Assembly: GCA_002293155.1 (NCBI GenBank)
Contig: DBCQ01000061.1
Span: 1 to 40,530 of the forward strand
Source of the DNA: Burkholderiales bacterium UBA954
GTDB lineage: Bacteria; Pseudomonadota; Gammaproteobacteria; Burkholderiales; Burkholderiaceae_A
DNA length: 40,530 bases
Reading direction: 5' to 3'
Shown: positions 8,262 to 16,446 of the stretch, piece by piece
Layout of the letters: each line of letters starts with the position of its first letter
How positions within the stretch are numbered: position 1 is the stretch's first letter
Notes under the pieces: model-generated
Databases searched by the model: none
Told to the model about the DNA's origin: nothing
The model's input: only the letters and a program-made list of their open reading frames with translations
Position numbers and translations under genes: made by a program

Positions 8262-9431
8262 CTAGAACGATCGGGGTAAGCCAAGCACATGCTCAGCGAT
8301 GTAGGAGTAGATAAGATTCGTTGAGATTGGCGCAACCTGATAAAGGCGAGTCTCACGAAACTTTCGTTCAACATCGTATTCGCAGGCAAAACCAAATCCG
8401 CCATGGGTCTGCAGGCAGGTGTTGGCCGCCTCAAAAGAAGCTTTAGCGGCGAGGTACTTGGCCATATTTGCCTGTGGCCCACAGGGCTTGCCGTCATCGA
8501 ATAAACGACAGGCCTCAAAGCGCATGAGATTGGCGGCCTCGGTTTCGATATAGGCATCCGCAATCGGGAATTGGATCCCTTGGTTTTTTCCAATTGGCCG
8601 GTCAAAGACAACGCGTTCATTTGCGTAGCGTCGGGCCTTATCAATTAGCCAGTAGGCATCCCCAATACATTCCGCAGCGATCAGCACACGCTCTGCATTA
8701 AGGCCATCTAGGATGTATTTAAACCCCTGGCCCTCCTGGCCGATTAGATTTTCTGCGGGAATTTCAAGATTATCGAAAAACACCTCATTGGTTTCGTGGT
8801 TCACCATATTCAGAATTGGCCGCACCGTCATACCTTCTCGAAGGGCGGACTGAATATCCACCATAAAAATCGACATTCCTTCCGATTTTTTAGTGACCTC
8901 TGCAAGGGGTGTTGTTCTTGCGAGCAGGATCATGAGGTCGGAGTGTTGAATCCGAGAGATCCAGACTTTCTGTCCGTTCACAATGTAGCGATCCCCCTGC
9001 TTGGTCGCAGTGGTTTTGAGTTTTGTAGTGTCGGTTCCGGTGGTGGGCTCAGTGACAGCCATCGATTGCAGGCGCCACTCGCCAGAGGCTATTTTTGGCA
9101 GATAGAAGTCTTTTTGTTCTTTAGAGCCATGTCGCAGCAGGGTTCCCATGTTGTACATCTGGCCGTGGCATGAACCCGCATTACCACCCGAGAAATTGAT
9201 TTCCTCCATGATGACTGAGGCTTCAGCCAACCCCAGCCCGGAGCCACCATATTCGGTGGGAATTAATGCAGCGAGCCAACCCGCCTGGGTAAGGGCGTCT
9301 ACAAACTTCTCTGGATAGCCTCGCACCTCATCGACCTGCTGCCAGTAAGCAGAACCAAACTGGCCGCATAGGTCGCGGAGTGCTTCACGAAGTTCCTGAT
9401 ACTGATCGGGGGTGGGGATATCATTTTTCAT
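8262..9431 (-). CDS. Acyl-CoA dehydrogenase
   Basis: A 389-residue FAD-dependent acyl-CoA dehydrogenase. The three-domain pattern is plain: N-terminal helices, the middle beta domain with MAVTEPTTGTDT (about residues 124-135) and VNGQKVWISR (151-160), and the C-terminal helical domain with RPIGKNQGIQFPIAD and the QTHGGFGFACEYDVERKFRE block. The catalytic Glu found in medium-chain enzymes in the YEGT motif is absent (the sequence there reads YQVAPIST), but Glu247 in LNAERVL sits where isovaleryl- and long-chain-type enzymes carry theirs, so the enzyme is probably active. It follows the TRAP permease by 14 bases. A branched or dicarboxylic acyl-CoA substrate would suit the neighbours, but this is inference. 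Confidence 0.9.
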   Translation of the reverse strand: MKNDIPTPDQYQELREALRDLCGQFGSAYWQQVDEVRGYPEKFVDALTQAGWLAALIPTEYGGSGLGLAEASVIMEEINFSGGNAGSCHGQMYNMGTLLRHGSKEQKDFYLPKIASGEWRLQSMAVTEPTTGTDTTKLKTTATKQGDRYIVNGQKVWISRIQHSDLMILLARTTPLAEVTKKSEGMSIFMVDIQSALREGMTVRPILNMVNHETNEVFFDNLEIPAENLIGQEGQGFKYILDGLNAERVLIAAECIGDAYWLIDKARRYANERVVFDRPIGKNQGIQFPIADAYIETEAANLMRFEACRLFDDGKPCGPQANMAKYLAAKASFEAANTCLQTHGGFGFACEYDVERKFRETRLYQVAPISTNLIYSYIAEHVLGLPRSF

Positions 9432-9445
9432 TGTAATTTACTGTC

Positions 9446-11581
9446 TTACCCAGGAGATGATTGGCGCTTTAGCCGAATTCTCTGCAGCGCATAAATGCTG
9501 CCGCCGACCAACAAGCCAATCACATCCGTTGTTGTTTCCGGAACAATGAGGCAGATTGCAGCCGCAAAGAGGATAAACCGAAGCGGCCTTGCGAGTGCCC
9601 CGCCAAACCAACCTTCTGTTGAGCCTGCCAGGAACCAGACGCCGATCGCTCCAGTTAAGGTGGCCTGAAAGATCTCCATGGGCGCACCTTTCATGAGTAA
9701 CACGGGGCTGAAAAAGAACATGAAGGGCACCAAGAACGTTGCAAGCCCCATTTTCAGAGCAGCCCAGGAGGTCTTCCAGGGATCCGCATTACACATCCCG
9801 GCCGCCGCAAAGGAGGCCAGTGCAACAGGCGGTGTGATCGCTGAGATAACGGCAAAGTAGAAGATAAACATATGCGCAACGAGCGGCTGGATTCCGATCT
9901 TGGATAGGCCGGGAGCAAGAACAGCTGCACCGATTGCATATGCAGCTGTCGTGGGCATACCCATCCCTAGTATTAGGGCAACGAGTGCTGCGAAGATCAT
10001 TGCGAGCAACTGGCTTGCACCGGCGATACCCAGAATCATTTCTGAGAAGCGCCCGCCGATTCCGGTGAGTGCTACCACGCCAACGATAATCCCTGCGCAT
10101 CCGCAGACCGCGACGAGCTGAATTGTGTCGCGTGCGGCAAGATTTAAGGCCTCTAGTGTTTTTCTGGTTCCAAAAAGTGCAACCAAGGCAAGTACAACCG
10201 CGCCTCCAACGACTAGGCCTGACCAACTCCCTGCAACCCCTTTGAGTAGCTCAGGACCAAAACCAATCATGAGGCTTGCAATCCCACCCATCGCGACCAG
10301 GGAGACAATACGCTTGAGAAATTCCCTCGCAAAAGAAATCATTGGCGTGACCCGCTGGCCGGAGCCGTCATCTAGGTCTCCAAATCGGATTGAGAGCCAC
10401 CCGACGATAAGTGCTGCCAGGATGCCAAGGCCACCGGCACGGAAGGGCGAATAGCCCTCCATGAGCGCCCATACGAGTGCGACGATAGGCGAGAAGAGAT
10501 AGATCCGCTTAACCATCTCTTTGATTGAGGGCAACTCATCTCGGCGAAGGCCCCGCAGACCGAGTCGTATCGCATGGAGGTCTACATGGATCCAGCAGGC
10601 GATATAAAAGAGGAGGGCAGGAATAACAGCGGCCAGTGCAATCTCGGAATAAGGGATTCCCGTAATTTCAGCCATAAGGAAGGCACCGGCGCCCAGAACC
10701 GGCGGGGTAATCTGACCGCCTGTCGAGGAGGTCGCTTCGATCGCAGCGGCGGTCGGTTTGTCGTAGCCCACCTTACGCATCATGGGAATCGTGACCATCC
10801 CCGAGGCGACCACATTAGCGACCGCAGACCCAGAGATCGATCCGAATAAAACCCCCGATGCAACAGCCGCTTTGGCAGGACCACCTCGGGCCCAGCCAAA
10901 GAGTGCGTTACAGAGATCGTTGATGTAATCCCCAACTTTTGAGACCTGGAGAAATGCAGCAAAGCAGACGAATAAAATAATGTAGGACGATGAGACCTGT
11001 GTGGTTACTCCGAAAATCCCGTACTCGCTGTAGATATAGGTAAAGAATCGATCAACGGCGAAACCCTTGTGCTGAAGAACACCGGGCATCCAAGGGCCCA
11101 CAAATGAATAGATAATAAAAATGGCGCAGATAATGGGTAATGCAAGCCCCGACGATCGTCGACCGAATTCAAGCAGCAACAGGGTTCCAACCACCCCGGT
11201 GATCACGTCTCCGGTTGTGAACTGGGCGCCGGCCCGAAAGAGCAAACCATCGACCTCGACGGTGATGTAGATGGCGCATGCGATTGATGCGATAACAAGA
11301 AGCCAGTCGTACCAAGGAACCCCATCTTTTCGCGCGCCTTGGCTTGCCCGATAAATCATGAAGCCGATTGCACCTCCCCAGCCCACGTGAATCGCCCGAA
11401 ACATGAGGGGCTCCAGGGAGTAGACATTTAAGACATAGAGGTGAAAGAGGGTAAACGTAATGCAGAGCACCGCGAGCAGGGTGGCATTCCAGCCAATTAA
11501 GTCTCGTTTATTGCCCCCGAATTCCTCTTCGGCCATAGGGGGTCTGATGACTTCGTCGTTGGTGGGTTCGCTGGCGCTCAT
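9446..11581 (-). CDS. TRAP transporter permease, fused small and large subunits (DctQM type)
   Basis: A 711-residue integral membrane protein in which the 4-helix DctQ-like and 12-helix DctM-like TRAP subunits are fused, the arrangement normally paired with TAXI-type receptors. The DctM region has the characteristic stretches SGVLFGSISGSAVANVVASG, EATSSTGGQITPPVLGAGAF and ILGMGMPTTAAYAIGAAVLAPG. It would drive Na+ or H+-coupled uptake of an organic acid delivered by the TAXI receptor encoded upstream. The ATG at 11581 has AAGGAG eight bases upstream. It is separated from the receptor gene by an 86-base spacer containing a terminator-like hairpin. Confidence 0.94.
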   Translation of the reverse strand: MSASEPTNDEVIRPPMAEEEFGGNKRDLIGWNATLLAVLCITFTLFHLYVLNVYSLEPLMFRAIHVGWGGAIGFMIYRASQGARKDGVPWYDWLLVIASIACAIYITVEVDGLLFRAGAQFTTGDVITGVVGTLLLLEFGRRSSGLALPIICAIFIIYSFVGPWMPGVLQHKGFAVDRFFTYIYSEYGIFGVTTQVSSSYIILFVCFAAFLQVSKVGDYINDLCNALFGWARGGPAKAAVASGVLFGSISGSAVANVVASGMVTIPMMRKVGYDKPTAAAIEATSSTGGQITPPVLGAGAFLMAEITGIPYSEIALAAVIPALLFYIACWIHVDLHAIRLGLRGLRRDELPSIKEMVKRIYLFSPIVALVWALMEGYSPFRAGGLGILAALIVGWLSIRFGDLDDGSGQRVTPMISFAREFLKRIVSLVAMGGIASLMIGFGPELLKGVAGSWSGLVVGGAVVLALVALFGTRKTLEALNLAARDTIQLVAVCGCAGIIVGVVALTGIGGRFSEMILGIAGASQLLAMIFAALVALILGMGMPTTAAYAIGAAVLAPGLSKIGIQPLVAHMFIFYFAVISAITPPVALASFAAAGMCNADPWKTSWAALKMGLATFLVPFMFFFSPVLLMKGAPMEIFQATLTGAIGVWFLAGSTEGWFGGALARPLRFILFAAAICLIVPETTTDVIGLLVGGSIYALQRIRLKRQSSPG

Positions 11582-11601
11582 TTTTTAACTCCTTGAGTAA
11601 C

Positions 11602-11633
11602 AAAAAACCGCACTGTGCTTGCACCCAGTGCGG
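11602..11633 (-). terminator. Terminator-like hairpin between TAXI receptor and TRAP permease genes
   Basis: Read on the minus strand, CCGCACTG, a ten-base loop and CAGTGCGG form a perfect 8-bp stem, followed directly by TTTTTTG. It lies after the receptor stop and before the permease ribosome binding site. This is the form of an intrinsic terminator; because the downstream genes share the operon direction with no strong new promoter seen, partial termination that lowers permease expression relative to the receptor is the likely role. Confidence 0.75.
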
Positions 11634-11667
11634 CTGATTGTTAAGACACTCTTCTTAAAAGATTTGA

Positions 11668-12672
11668 TTAACCCTTGTACTCAGGCGGCAACAAGTTCTT
11701 CGGAATGGTGATTCCCTTTTCCTTGAAGTACCGGACTGCTCCCGGGTGAAACGGCAGGAACCCGTTCTTGTTCCAGTTCTGCAGAACGGTTTCTTTTCCG
11801 GCTGCGTGGCCCTTGACCAGCTGAGGGTTATTCTCAAGCACGGCTTTGACGACGGCGTAGACCAGGTCATCAGAGACATCCTTGTGGGCAATTGCAAAGT
11901 TAAATAGACCCACGGTTTTCTGGTCGGCGGTCATCTGCTTGTAGGTGCTCTTTGGGATCACCGAGTCAGAGAGTTCAGGCATTGCGGCTTTAATTTTCTT
12001 TAACTCATCATCGCTAAATGTGAGGTACCGAACCTTGGTGGTGTTCTCGAGTTCTGAGAAGGCCGCAATTGGCAGACCTGCACAGAAAGGAAACGCATCA
12101 ATCAGACCGTCTTGGAGGTTGGCGGCCATATCAGAGGCCTGTCCGTTACGCACCGTGACATCAAGACCAATGGCTTTGAACATAAGCGGGAAGTAGGTAC
12201 CACAGGTGCCCGCACGTGGGCCTACGCCAGCTTTTTTACCAGCAAGCTCTTTGACTGATTTGATATTTGATTTTTCCAGCGTGACAAAATGAAACGGTGT
12301 GTCATACATCGGGAAGATTGCCCGAATGTTGTTGAACTTCTGGCCCTTTGTCCACTCGCCTTCGCCCTTCCACGCCTGCAGCGCAACGCCCATGGTGACC
12401 ATACCGAAATCGGTTTGTTTGGAGTCTGTCAGGATGATGTTCTGGTTGGGCCCCTGGGTCTGCTGAGTGCTGATATTGGTCCCGATCTTTTCATTAACCA
12501 GTGAGGCCCAGACCTGCCCATAAACAAAGTAGGTGCCGCCAACAGAGGCCGTGCCGAGCGTTAGATTCGTTGGCCATTTGGGGTTTGCCTTGGCCTGCGC
12601 GTAGACGCTGCCGGCTAGGGATAGACCCGCCATCGTGGCAACGGCAAATTTCATCATTTTCGAAAACTTCAT
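11668..12672 (-). CDS. TAXI family TRAP transporter solute receptor (periplasmic)
   Basis: The 334-residue protein begins with a classical signal peptide (MKFSKMMKFAVATMAGLSLA, likely cleaved after ...SVYAQA, about residue 26-28). The mature part has the TAXI-receptor pattern LTLGTASVGGTYFVYGQVWA near residue 37, ISTQQTQGPNQNI near residue 69 and KAGVGPRAGTCGTYFPLMF in the central region. TAXI receptors bind amino-acid or dicarboxylate-type ligands and deliver them to fused TRAP permeases; the ligand here is unknown. It is preceded by a repeat-rich 116-base spacer and followed by a terminator-like hairpin, so it is likely expressed above its permease. Confidence 0.94.
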   Translation of the reverse strand: MKFSKMMKFAVATMAGLSLAGSVYAQAKANPKWPTNLTLGTASVGGTYFVYGQVWASLVNEKIGTNISTQQTQGPNQNIILTDSKQTDFGMVTMGVALQAWKGEGEWTKGQKFNNIRAIFPMYDTPFHFVTLEKSNIKSVKELAGKKAGVGPRAGTCGTYFPLMFKAIGLDVTVRNGQASDMAANLQDGLIDAFPFCAGLPIAAFSELENTTKVRYLTFSDDELKKIKAAMPELSDSVIPKSTYKQMTADQKTVGLFNFAIAHKDVSDDLVYAVVKAVLENNPQLVKGHAAGKETVLQNWNKNGFLPFHPGAVRYFKEKGITIPKNLLPPEYKG

Positions 12673-12732
12673 AGTGCCCTACCCTCCATTAGTAATGAGG
12701 CTAGAACATTAGCATGTGCGCCCTCTGGCGCC

Positions 12733-12787
12733 ATGGGGTAAAACCCCATCGCATCGGTTGTGACGGGGTTTTAAGGCGCGGGGTTTT
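12733..12787. repeat. GGGGTTTT/AAAACCCC repeats able to form alternative hairpins upstream of the TAXI gene
   Basis: The spacer between the dehydrogenase stop and the TAXI start holds GGGGTTTT twice (12765-12772, 12780-12787) and its complement AAAACCCC once (12740-12747). On the minus-strand RNA the complement can pair with either copy as an 8-bp stem, or fold on itself as ATGGGGT-TTT-ACCCCAT (12733-12749). These foldings exclude one another. The pattern looks like an attenuator or processing site in the operon leader; function is inferred. Confidence 0.5.
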
Positions 12788-12788
12788 G

Positions 12789-13865
12789 TTAGCGCAGAGC
12801 TGAAATTGTTGCGGCGCACACTGCGGCTGTTACCTGTTGGGTCGTGGCGATGCCCCCGAGGTCACGGGTATGGAAGCTCGGATTGGCGGTGACGGACTCA
12901 ATGGCGGCCATCACGGCCCCGGCAGCCCGATGCTCGCCGAGATGTTCGAGTAGCATCACGACCGACCAGAATGTGCCGATTGGATTAGCAAGCCCCTTGC
13001 CCATGATGTCAAAGGCAGACCCATGGATCGGCTCAAACATTGAGGGATAGCGGCGCTCAGGGTCGATATTTCCTGTGGGCGCGATGCCAAGGCTTCCCGC
13101 AAGTGCTGCGGCCAAATCACTCAGGATATCGGCATGTAAATTCGTAGCGACAATCGTGTCGATTGAGGCGGGGCGATTCACCATGCGGGCGGTGGCAGCA
13201 TCGACCAGCTCTTTGTCCCAACGGACATCGGGGAAATCTTTTGAGACCTCTAAGGCGATCTCATCCCACATGACCATGGCGTGGCGCTGGGCATTCGATT
13301 TTGTAACGACTGTGAGCTGCTTGCGTGGCCGAGATTGTGCGAGCTTGAAGGCAAACCGGATGATGCGCTCAGCACCCACTCGGGTCATGATTGAGACATC
13401 GGTCGCGACCTCGATCGGATGGCCCTGATGTGCCCGACCGCCAACGCCGGAGTATTCACCCTCGGAATTCTCACGAACGATGACCCAGTCTAAATCCTGG
13501 GGTGCGCATCGTTTTAACGGCGCATCGATGCCTGGCAGAATTCGAGTGGGCCGCACATTGGCATACTGATCAAAACCCTGGCAGATTTTTAATCGTAGGC
13601 CCCAGAGGGTAATGTGGTCGGCAATATCGGGGTCACCGGCCGAGCCAAACAAGATCGCATCCGAATGCCGAATCGCCTCAAGGCCATCCTGCGGCATCAT
13701 CACGCCGTGTTTGCGATAGTAATCGCCCCCCCAGTCAAAGCTTGTGAATTTAAAATCGAACCCAGGCTGAGTCTGGGCCAGCGATTCGAGCAGTTTCTGG
13801 CCGGCCGGAACAACTTCTTTGCCGATACCGTCACCGGGAATGCAGGCGATCTGATAGGTGGTCAT
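12789..13865 (-). CDS. Tartrate/D-malate dehydrogenase-type enzyme (isocitrate/isopropylmalate dehydrogenase family)
   Basis: A 358-residue NAD-dependent beta-hydroxyacid oxidative decarboxylase. The N-terminal IPGDGIGKEV, the substrate-binding VIVRENSEGEYSG block (about residue 128-140), the lysine-containing TVVTKSNAQRH segment, the metal-binding ATNLHADILSDLAA and the C-terminal GNIDPERRYPSMFEPIHGSA are all present. The sequence is closest in feel to tartrate dehydrogenase/D-malate dehydrogenase (TtuC/DmlA) rather than true LeuB or Icd, and the length fits. It is the first gene of the leftward catabolic unit, with a TATAAT element 25 bases upstream. The actual substrate (D-malate, tartrate or a substituted malate) is not determined. 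Confidence 0.88.
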   Translation of the reverse strand: MTTYQIACIPGDGIGKEVVPAGQKLLESLAQTQPGFDFKFTSFDWGGDYYRKHGVMMPQDGLEAIRHSDAILFGSAGDPDIADHITLWGLRLKICQGFDQYANVRPTRILPGIDAPLKRCAPQDLDWVIVRENSEGEYSGVGGRAHQGHPIEVATDVSIMTRVGAERIIRFAFKLAQSRPRKQLTVVTKSNAQRHAMVMWDEIALEVSKDFPDVRWDKELVDAATARMVNRPASIDTIVATNLHADILSDLAAALAGSLGIAPTGNIDPERRYPSMFEPIHGSAFDIMGKGLANPIGTFWSVVMLLEHLGEHRAAGAVMAAIESVTANPSFHTRDLGGIATTQQVTAAVCAATISALR

Positions 13866-13889
13866 GAGGGTCTTTCACAAAAAAGATTT

Positions 13890-13895
13890 ATTATA
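13890..13895 (-). promoter_or_regulatory. Candidate -10 element of the catabolic operon
   Basis: The minus strand reads TATAAT, a perfect -10 hexamer, 25 bases upstream of the dehydrogenase start codon, in the 53-base gap after crtC. No good -35 lies at the normal distance, so an activator may be required. It suggests that the catabolic unit is transcribed separately from the carotenoid genes upstream. Confidence 0.5.
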
Positions 13896-13918
13896 GCGCC
13901 CCGATAGGTGCGCAAGTA

Positions 13919-14875
13919 TTAAGGTCTGCGGGGCATGCGCCAAGGCAACATGAGCCGTGTGGAGAGGCGGTCTAATTTTGGAATATTGAGTGTTTCATGC
14001 ATCGAGAGAATTGATTCTCCAAGCAGCCCTGATTGCAGTACGGACCGGATATAGAAAGGGGTGTCCTCAAGCGTTTGGTTAACCCGTAAGGGCAAGCTGG
14101 GCTCACTGCGAATTGAGCGGGCAACCCGCCAGAATGCCTTGGGCAGGGACTGCCGTGGCGGAGCGTCAAAGCTATCGATAGTGCCATCGCGTTTGAAGCG
14201 TAACGCGAGGACTTGTTCATGACCCGATTTTTCTCGAATGTCATAGAGAACTGTGACACTTCCATCACGCATATTGGCCCGAGACCAGTCCCATTCGACA
14301 AACGTCGCGCTAATCGGCTCTTCTCCTTCATTGGAATCAAGATAGGCGTGGCCCTTCCAAGATAGAGTCGGTCTGTCAAGAGCCACCTCTACCCGTGCAC
14401 TCGGTGCAATTGGGCCCCAGTGGTGTTGGGCCTCCTGGTCAAGAGCTGTGGTGAAATTAAATAGCTGATTTGGGAAAAGACGAATCGTTCCCCGCACGCG
14501 TTGGGCAAACGGCACTGCGATCTCATTAAGATCAATGTCCAGCGATTCGCCTGTCCAGCGAAGCTGGCTCGGGCCAACCTGGAAATGATGCGCATCCCGA
14601 GAGATCGACTGGCACCCCCGCTCTGTCATTGTCCATCGGCGGGCGTGAGGGCCATAGAGTGCCACGTTAATTGCGCAATGATTCTCCGGGTTGGTGTTGG
14701 GATTACGGGCCCTTGCCCAGTAGTAGTAAGGTGAGAAAACGCTACCGACGAAGGCGATAATTGTTAAGCCATACTGGCCATCATCACTTAGTGCGTCGAC
14801 GTACCACCAGAGATAACCACCCGGCGGGACTGCTTGATCAAACCGAGGTGTTCCATCAGGGTGGCGGCCGCCAAT
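13919..14875 (-). CDS. crtC: Acyclic carotenoid 1,2-hydratase (hydroxyneurosporene synthase); start codon unresolved
   Basis: CrtC adds water across the 1,2 double bond of neurosporene or lycopene-type carotenoids. The core begins with RFDQAVPPGGYLWWYVDAL and continues with IIAFVGSVFSPYYYWAR, NHCAINVALYG, MTERG and ATFVEWDWSR, all typical of the family. The start is a problem: the conserved region opens inside the end of crtD and has no ATG, GTG or TTG nearby. The only ordinary in-frame starts are an ATG at 15136 and a TTG at 15103, which would add about 80 residues lying wholly inside crtD in another frame. The start given is an ATT at 14875 and is only a placeholder. It is the last gene of the leftward aerR-ppsR-crtA-crtD-crtC run. 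Confidence 0.85.
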   Translation of the reverse strand: MGGRHPDGTPRFDQAVPPGGYLWWYVDALSDDGQYGLTIIAFVGSVFSPYYYWARARNPNTNPENHCAINVALYGPHARRWTMTERGCQSISRDAHHFQVGPSQLRWTGESLDIDLNEIAVPFAQRVRGTIRLFPNQLFNFTTALDQEAQHHWGPIAPSARVEVALDRPTLSWKGHAYLDSNEGEEPISATFVEWDWSRANMRDGSVTVLYDIREKSGHEQVLALRFKRDGTIDSFDAPPRQSLPKAFWRVARSIRSEPSLPLRVNQTLEDTPFYIRSVLQSGLLGESILSMHETLNIPKLDRLSTRLMLPWRMPRRP

Positions 14876-16446
14876 CGGCCCGAGAGTGCGGCCATCGGCA
14901 CGCCTGGCCCGGGGTGCACGGAGCCCCCCGCCAGATAGAGCCCCGGTATGGGGCTCTTGGAAGAGTGGCGGGCAAATGCGCTCATCCAGCCGTGAGTTGC
15001 ATGGCCATAGAGTGCGCCACCCGTTGCTGGAAAGCGTTGATGGAATGCGTTGGGCGTTGTGATCACCGTATTCGAACTGGTGTGATGGATCGATAAACCG
15101 CAACGCTCCATAAGAGAGAAACTGGCTTGGGTGCATGCTTGGATCTCCGAGGCATCAAAGAGGTGGCGATCGCCGGTTGCTGGCGCGTTAATTAACACAA
15201 GAAGTCGCTCTGCGTGATTGGGGGATTCGATTGCGTGGAGGGAATCGGGGCGGCTTCGGTCCTGAGCGCAGACATAGACCGTGGGGCTTTTCGGCAGCCG
15301 ATGGCTACGAAAAATATCATCAAATTCAGAGGCGTAATCCTGATTAAAAAATAAATTATGGTGAGTTAATGGAAATCCCTGTGTGGGCGCAACGATTGAC
15401 AGGGTGAGCGCTGATAGAGATCGTTTATTGAGGTCGTCTATTGGCGGCCCAAATGCCCGAGAGGCAATGGACTGCGATTCAGCGACCTGATGGTGCTCAT
15501 CATTTTTCTGGGTCGTGTACCCGGAGGGTTGTTGTAGGCGGCGAAATCCGATTGCACCCGAGCGCAGTGCGGCGACATCGCCATTGAAGATAACTGATTG
15601 GGCTCGAAGAAGTTCTCCATCGGCAAGGACCGCGCCGCAGGCACGGTCGCCTTCTAACAAGAGGGCCGTGCAATCACAGCCGGTGCGAATCTCGGCGCCG
15701 TGTTGTTGGGCGAGGCGGCCGATTGTCTGGCCTAGCGCAGACAGGCCGCCATCAATCATCCACACTCCCTGCCGCTCTACATCGGCGATCAACATTAGTG
15801 TTGCTGGCGCTGCAAGTGGCGAAGAGCCGCAGTAGGTGGCATACCGTGAGAACAATTGATGTAGCCGCGGGTCTTTGAAATGACGTGTCAGAGACTGCCA
15901 GAGACTCTTAAATAAGCCCAGCTGCCAGAGTACTTTTAGGCCGGGCACGCCAAGATCCTGATGCATGGTTCTTATCGATGGCCGCTCTGAGCGAATATAG
16001 GCGGACTCGAGTGCTTTGTAGGCGGATTGCGCCTGTGCACAGAATTTGAGAAACCGATCGGCCTCGGCCTGGCTTGAGAAATCGGCAATTGCCTCTGCGG
16101 AGGCGTTACTGTCGGAAAATAAGTCGAGCTGCTCATTCTGACTCCATGCATGGCGCGCCAGAACCGGCGATTGATGGAGTACAAGTTCATCTTCAAGTCG
16201 CGTACCCGCTTTTTCAAACAGCGCATCAAAGACCCAACGCATGGTGAACACGGTTGGGCCCGAATCAACACCCAGACCCCCGACATTGACCTGATGCAGT
16301 TTTCCGCCAATACGATCCGCCCGCTCAACGACTGTGACGTCGAGCCCAGCAATGGCGAGTTCGAGGGCGCTGACAAGTCCCGCGATCCCCCCCCCAATAA
16401 TGAGTGTGCGATGCTCCTCTGAGGCGCTACGGTTAGGCAAAAACAC
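14788..16446 (-). CDS. crtD: Methoxyneurosporene (1-hydroxycarotenoid 3,4-) dehydrogenase
   Basis: CrtD introduces the C-3,4 double bond into 1-hydroxy carotenoids. The product (552 residues from the GTG at 16446) has the FAD motif IIGGGIAGLVSALELA (from residue 16), VVERADRIGGKLHQV, VDSGPTVFTM, and a C-terminal GGSVHPGPGVPMAALSGRLA, the crtI-like desaturase signature as modified in CrtD. The frame is open well upstream into crtA, but homology begins just before the Rossmann fold. The GTG at 16446 with GGAAGGGG just upstream is favoured; a TTG at 16440 is possible. The start overlaps the crtA stop by 14 bases, and the end overlaps crtC. Confidence 0.92.
   Translation of the reverse strand: MFLPNRSASEEHRTLIIGGGIAGLVSALELAIAGLDVTVVERADRIGGKLHQVNVGGLGVDSGPTVFTMRWVFDALFEKAGTRLEDELVLHQSPVLARHAWSQNEQLDLFSDSNASAEAIADFSSQAEADRFLKFCAQAQSAYKALESAYIRSERPSIRTMHQDLGVPGLKVLWQLGLFKSLWQSLTRHFKDPRLHQLFSRYATYCGSSPLAAPATLMLIADVERQGVWMIDGGLSALGQTIGRLAQQHGAEIRTGCDCTALLLEGDRACGAVLADGELLRAQSVIFNGDVAALRSGAIGFRRLQQPSGYTTQKNDEHHQVAESQSIASRAFGPPIDDLNKRSLSALTLSIVAPTQGFPLTHHNLFFNQDYASEFDDIFRSHRLPKSPTVYVCAQDRSRPDSLHAIESPNHAERLLVLINAPATGDRHLFDASEIQACTQASFSLMERCGLSIHHTSSNTVITTPNAFHQRFPATGGALYGHATHGWMSAFARHSSKSPIPGLYLAGGSVHPGPGVPMAALSGRLAAATLMEHLGLIKQSRRVVISGGTSTH

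Noticed and set aside
8258-8644. N-terminal extension of the MmgE/PrpD frame
   Set aside because: It lies inside the acyl-CoA dehydrogenase gene; family similarity begins just after the ATG at 8257.
6884-13865. The catabolic block as a transposon or prophage insertion
   Set aside because: No transposase, integrase, terminal inverted repeats or tRNA attachment site was seen at either edge.
14876-15136. N-terminal 87 residues of the long crtC frame as real protein
   Set aside because: The stretch lies wholly inside crtD in another frame, is rich in Arg, Pro and Gly as expected for a shadow frame, and does not resemble CrtC N-termini. It remains possible, so the start is flagged as unresolved.
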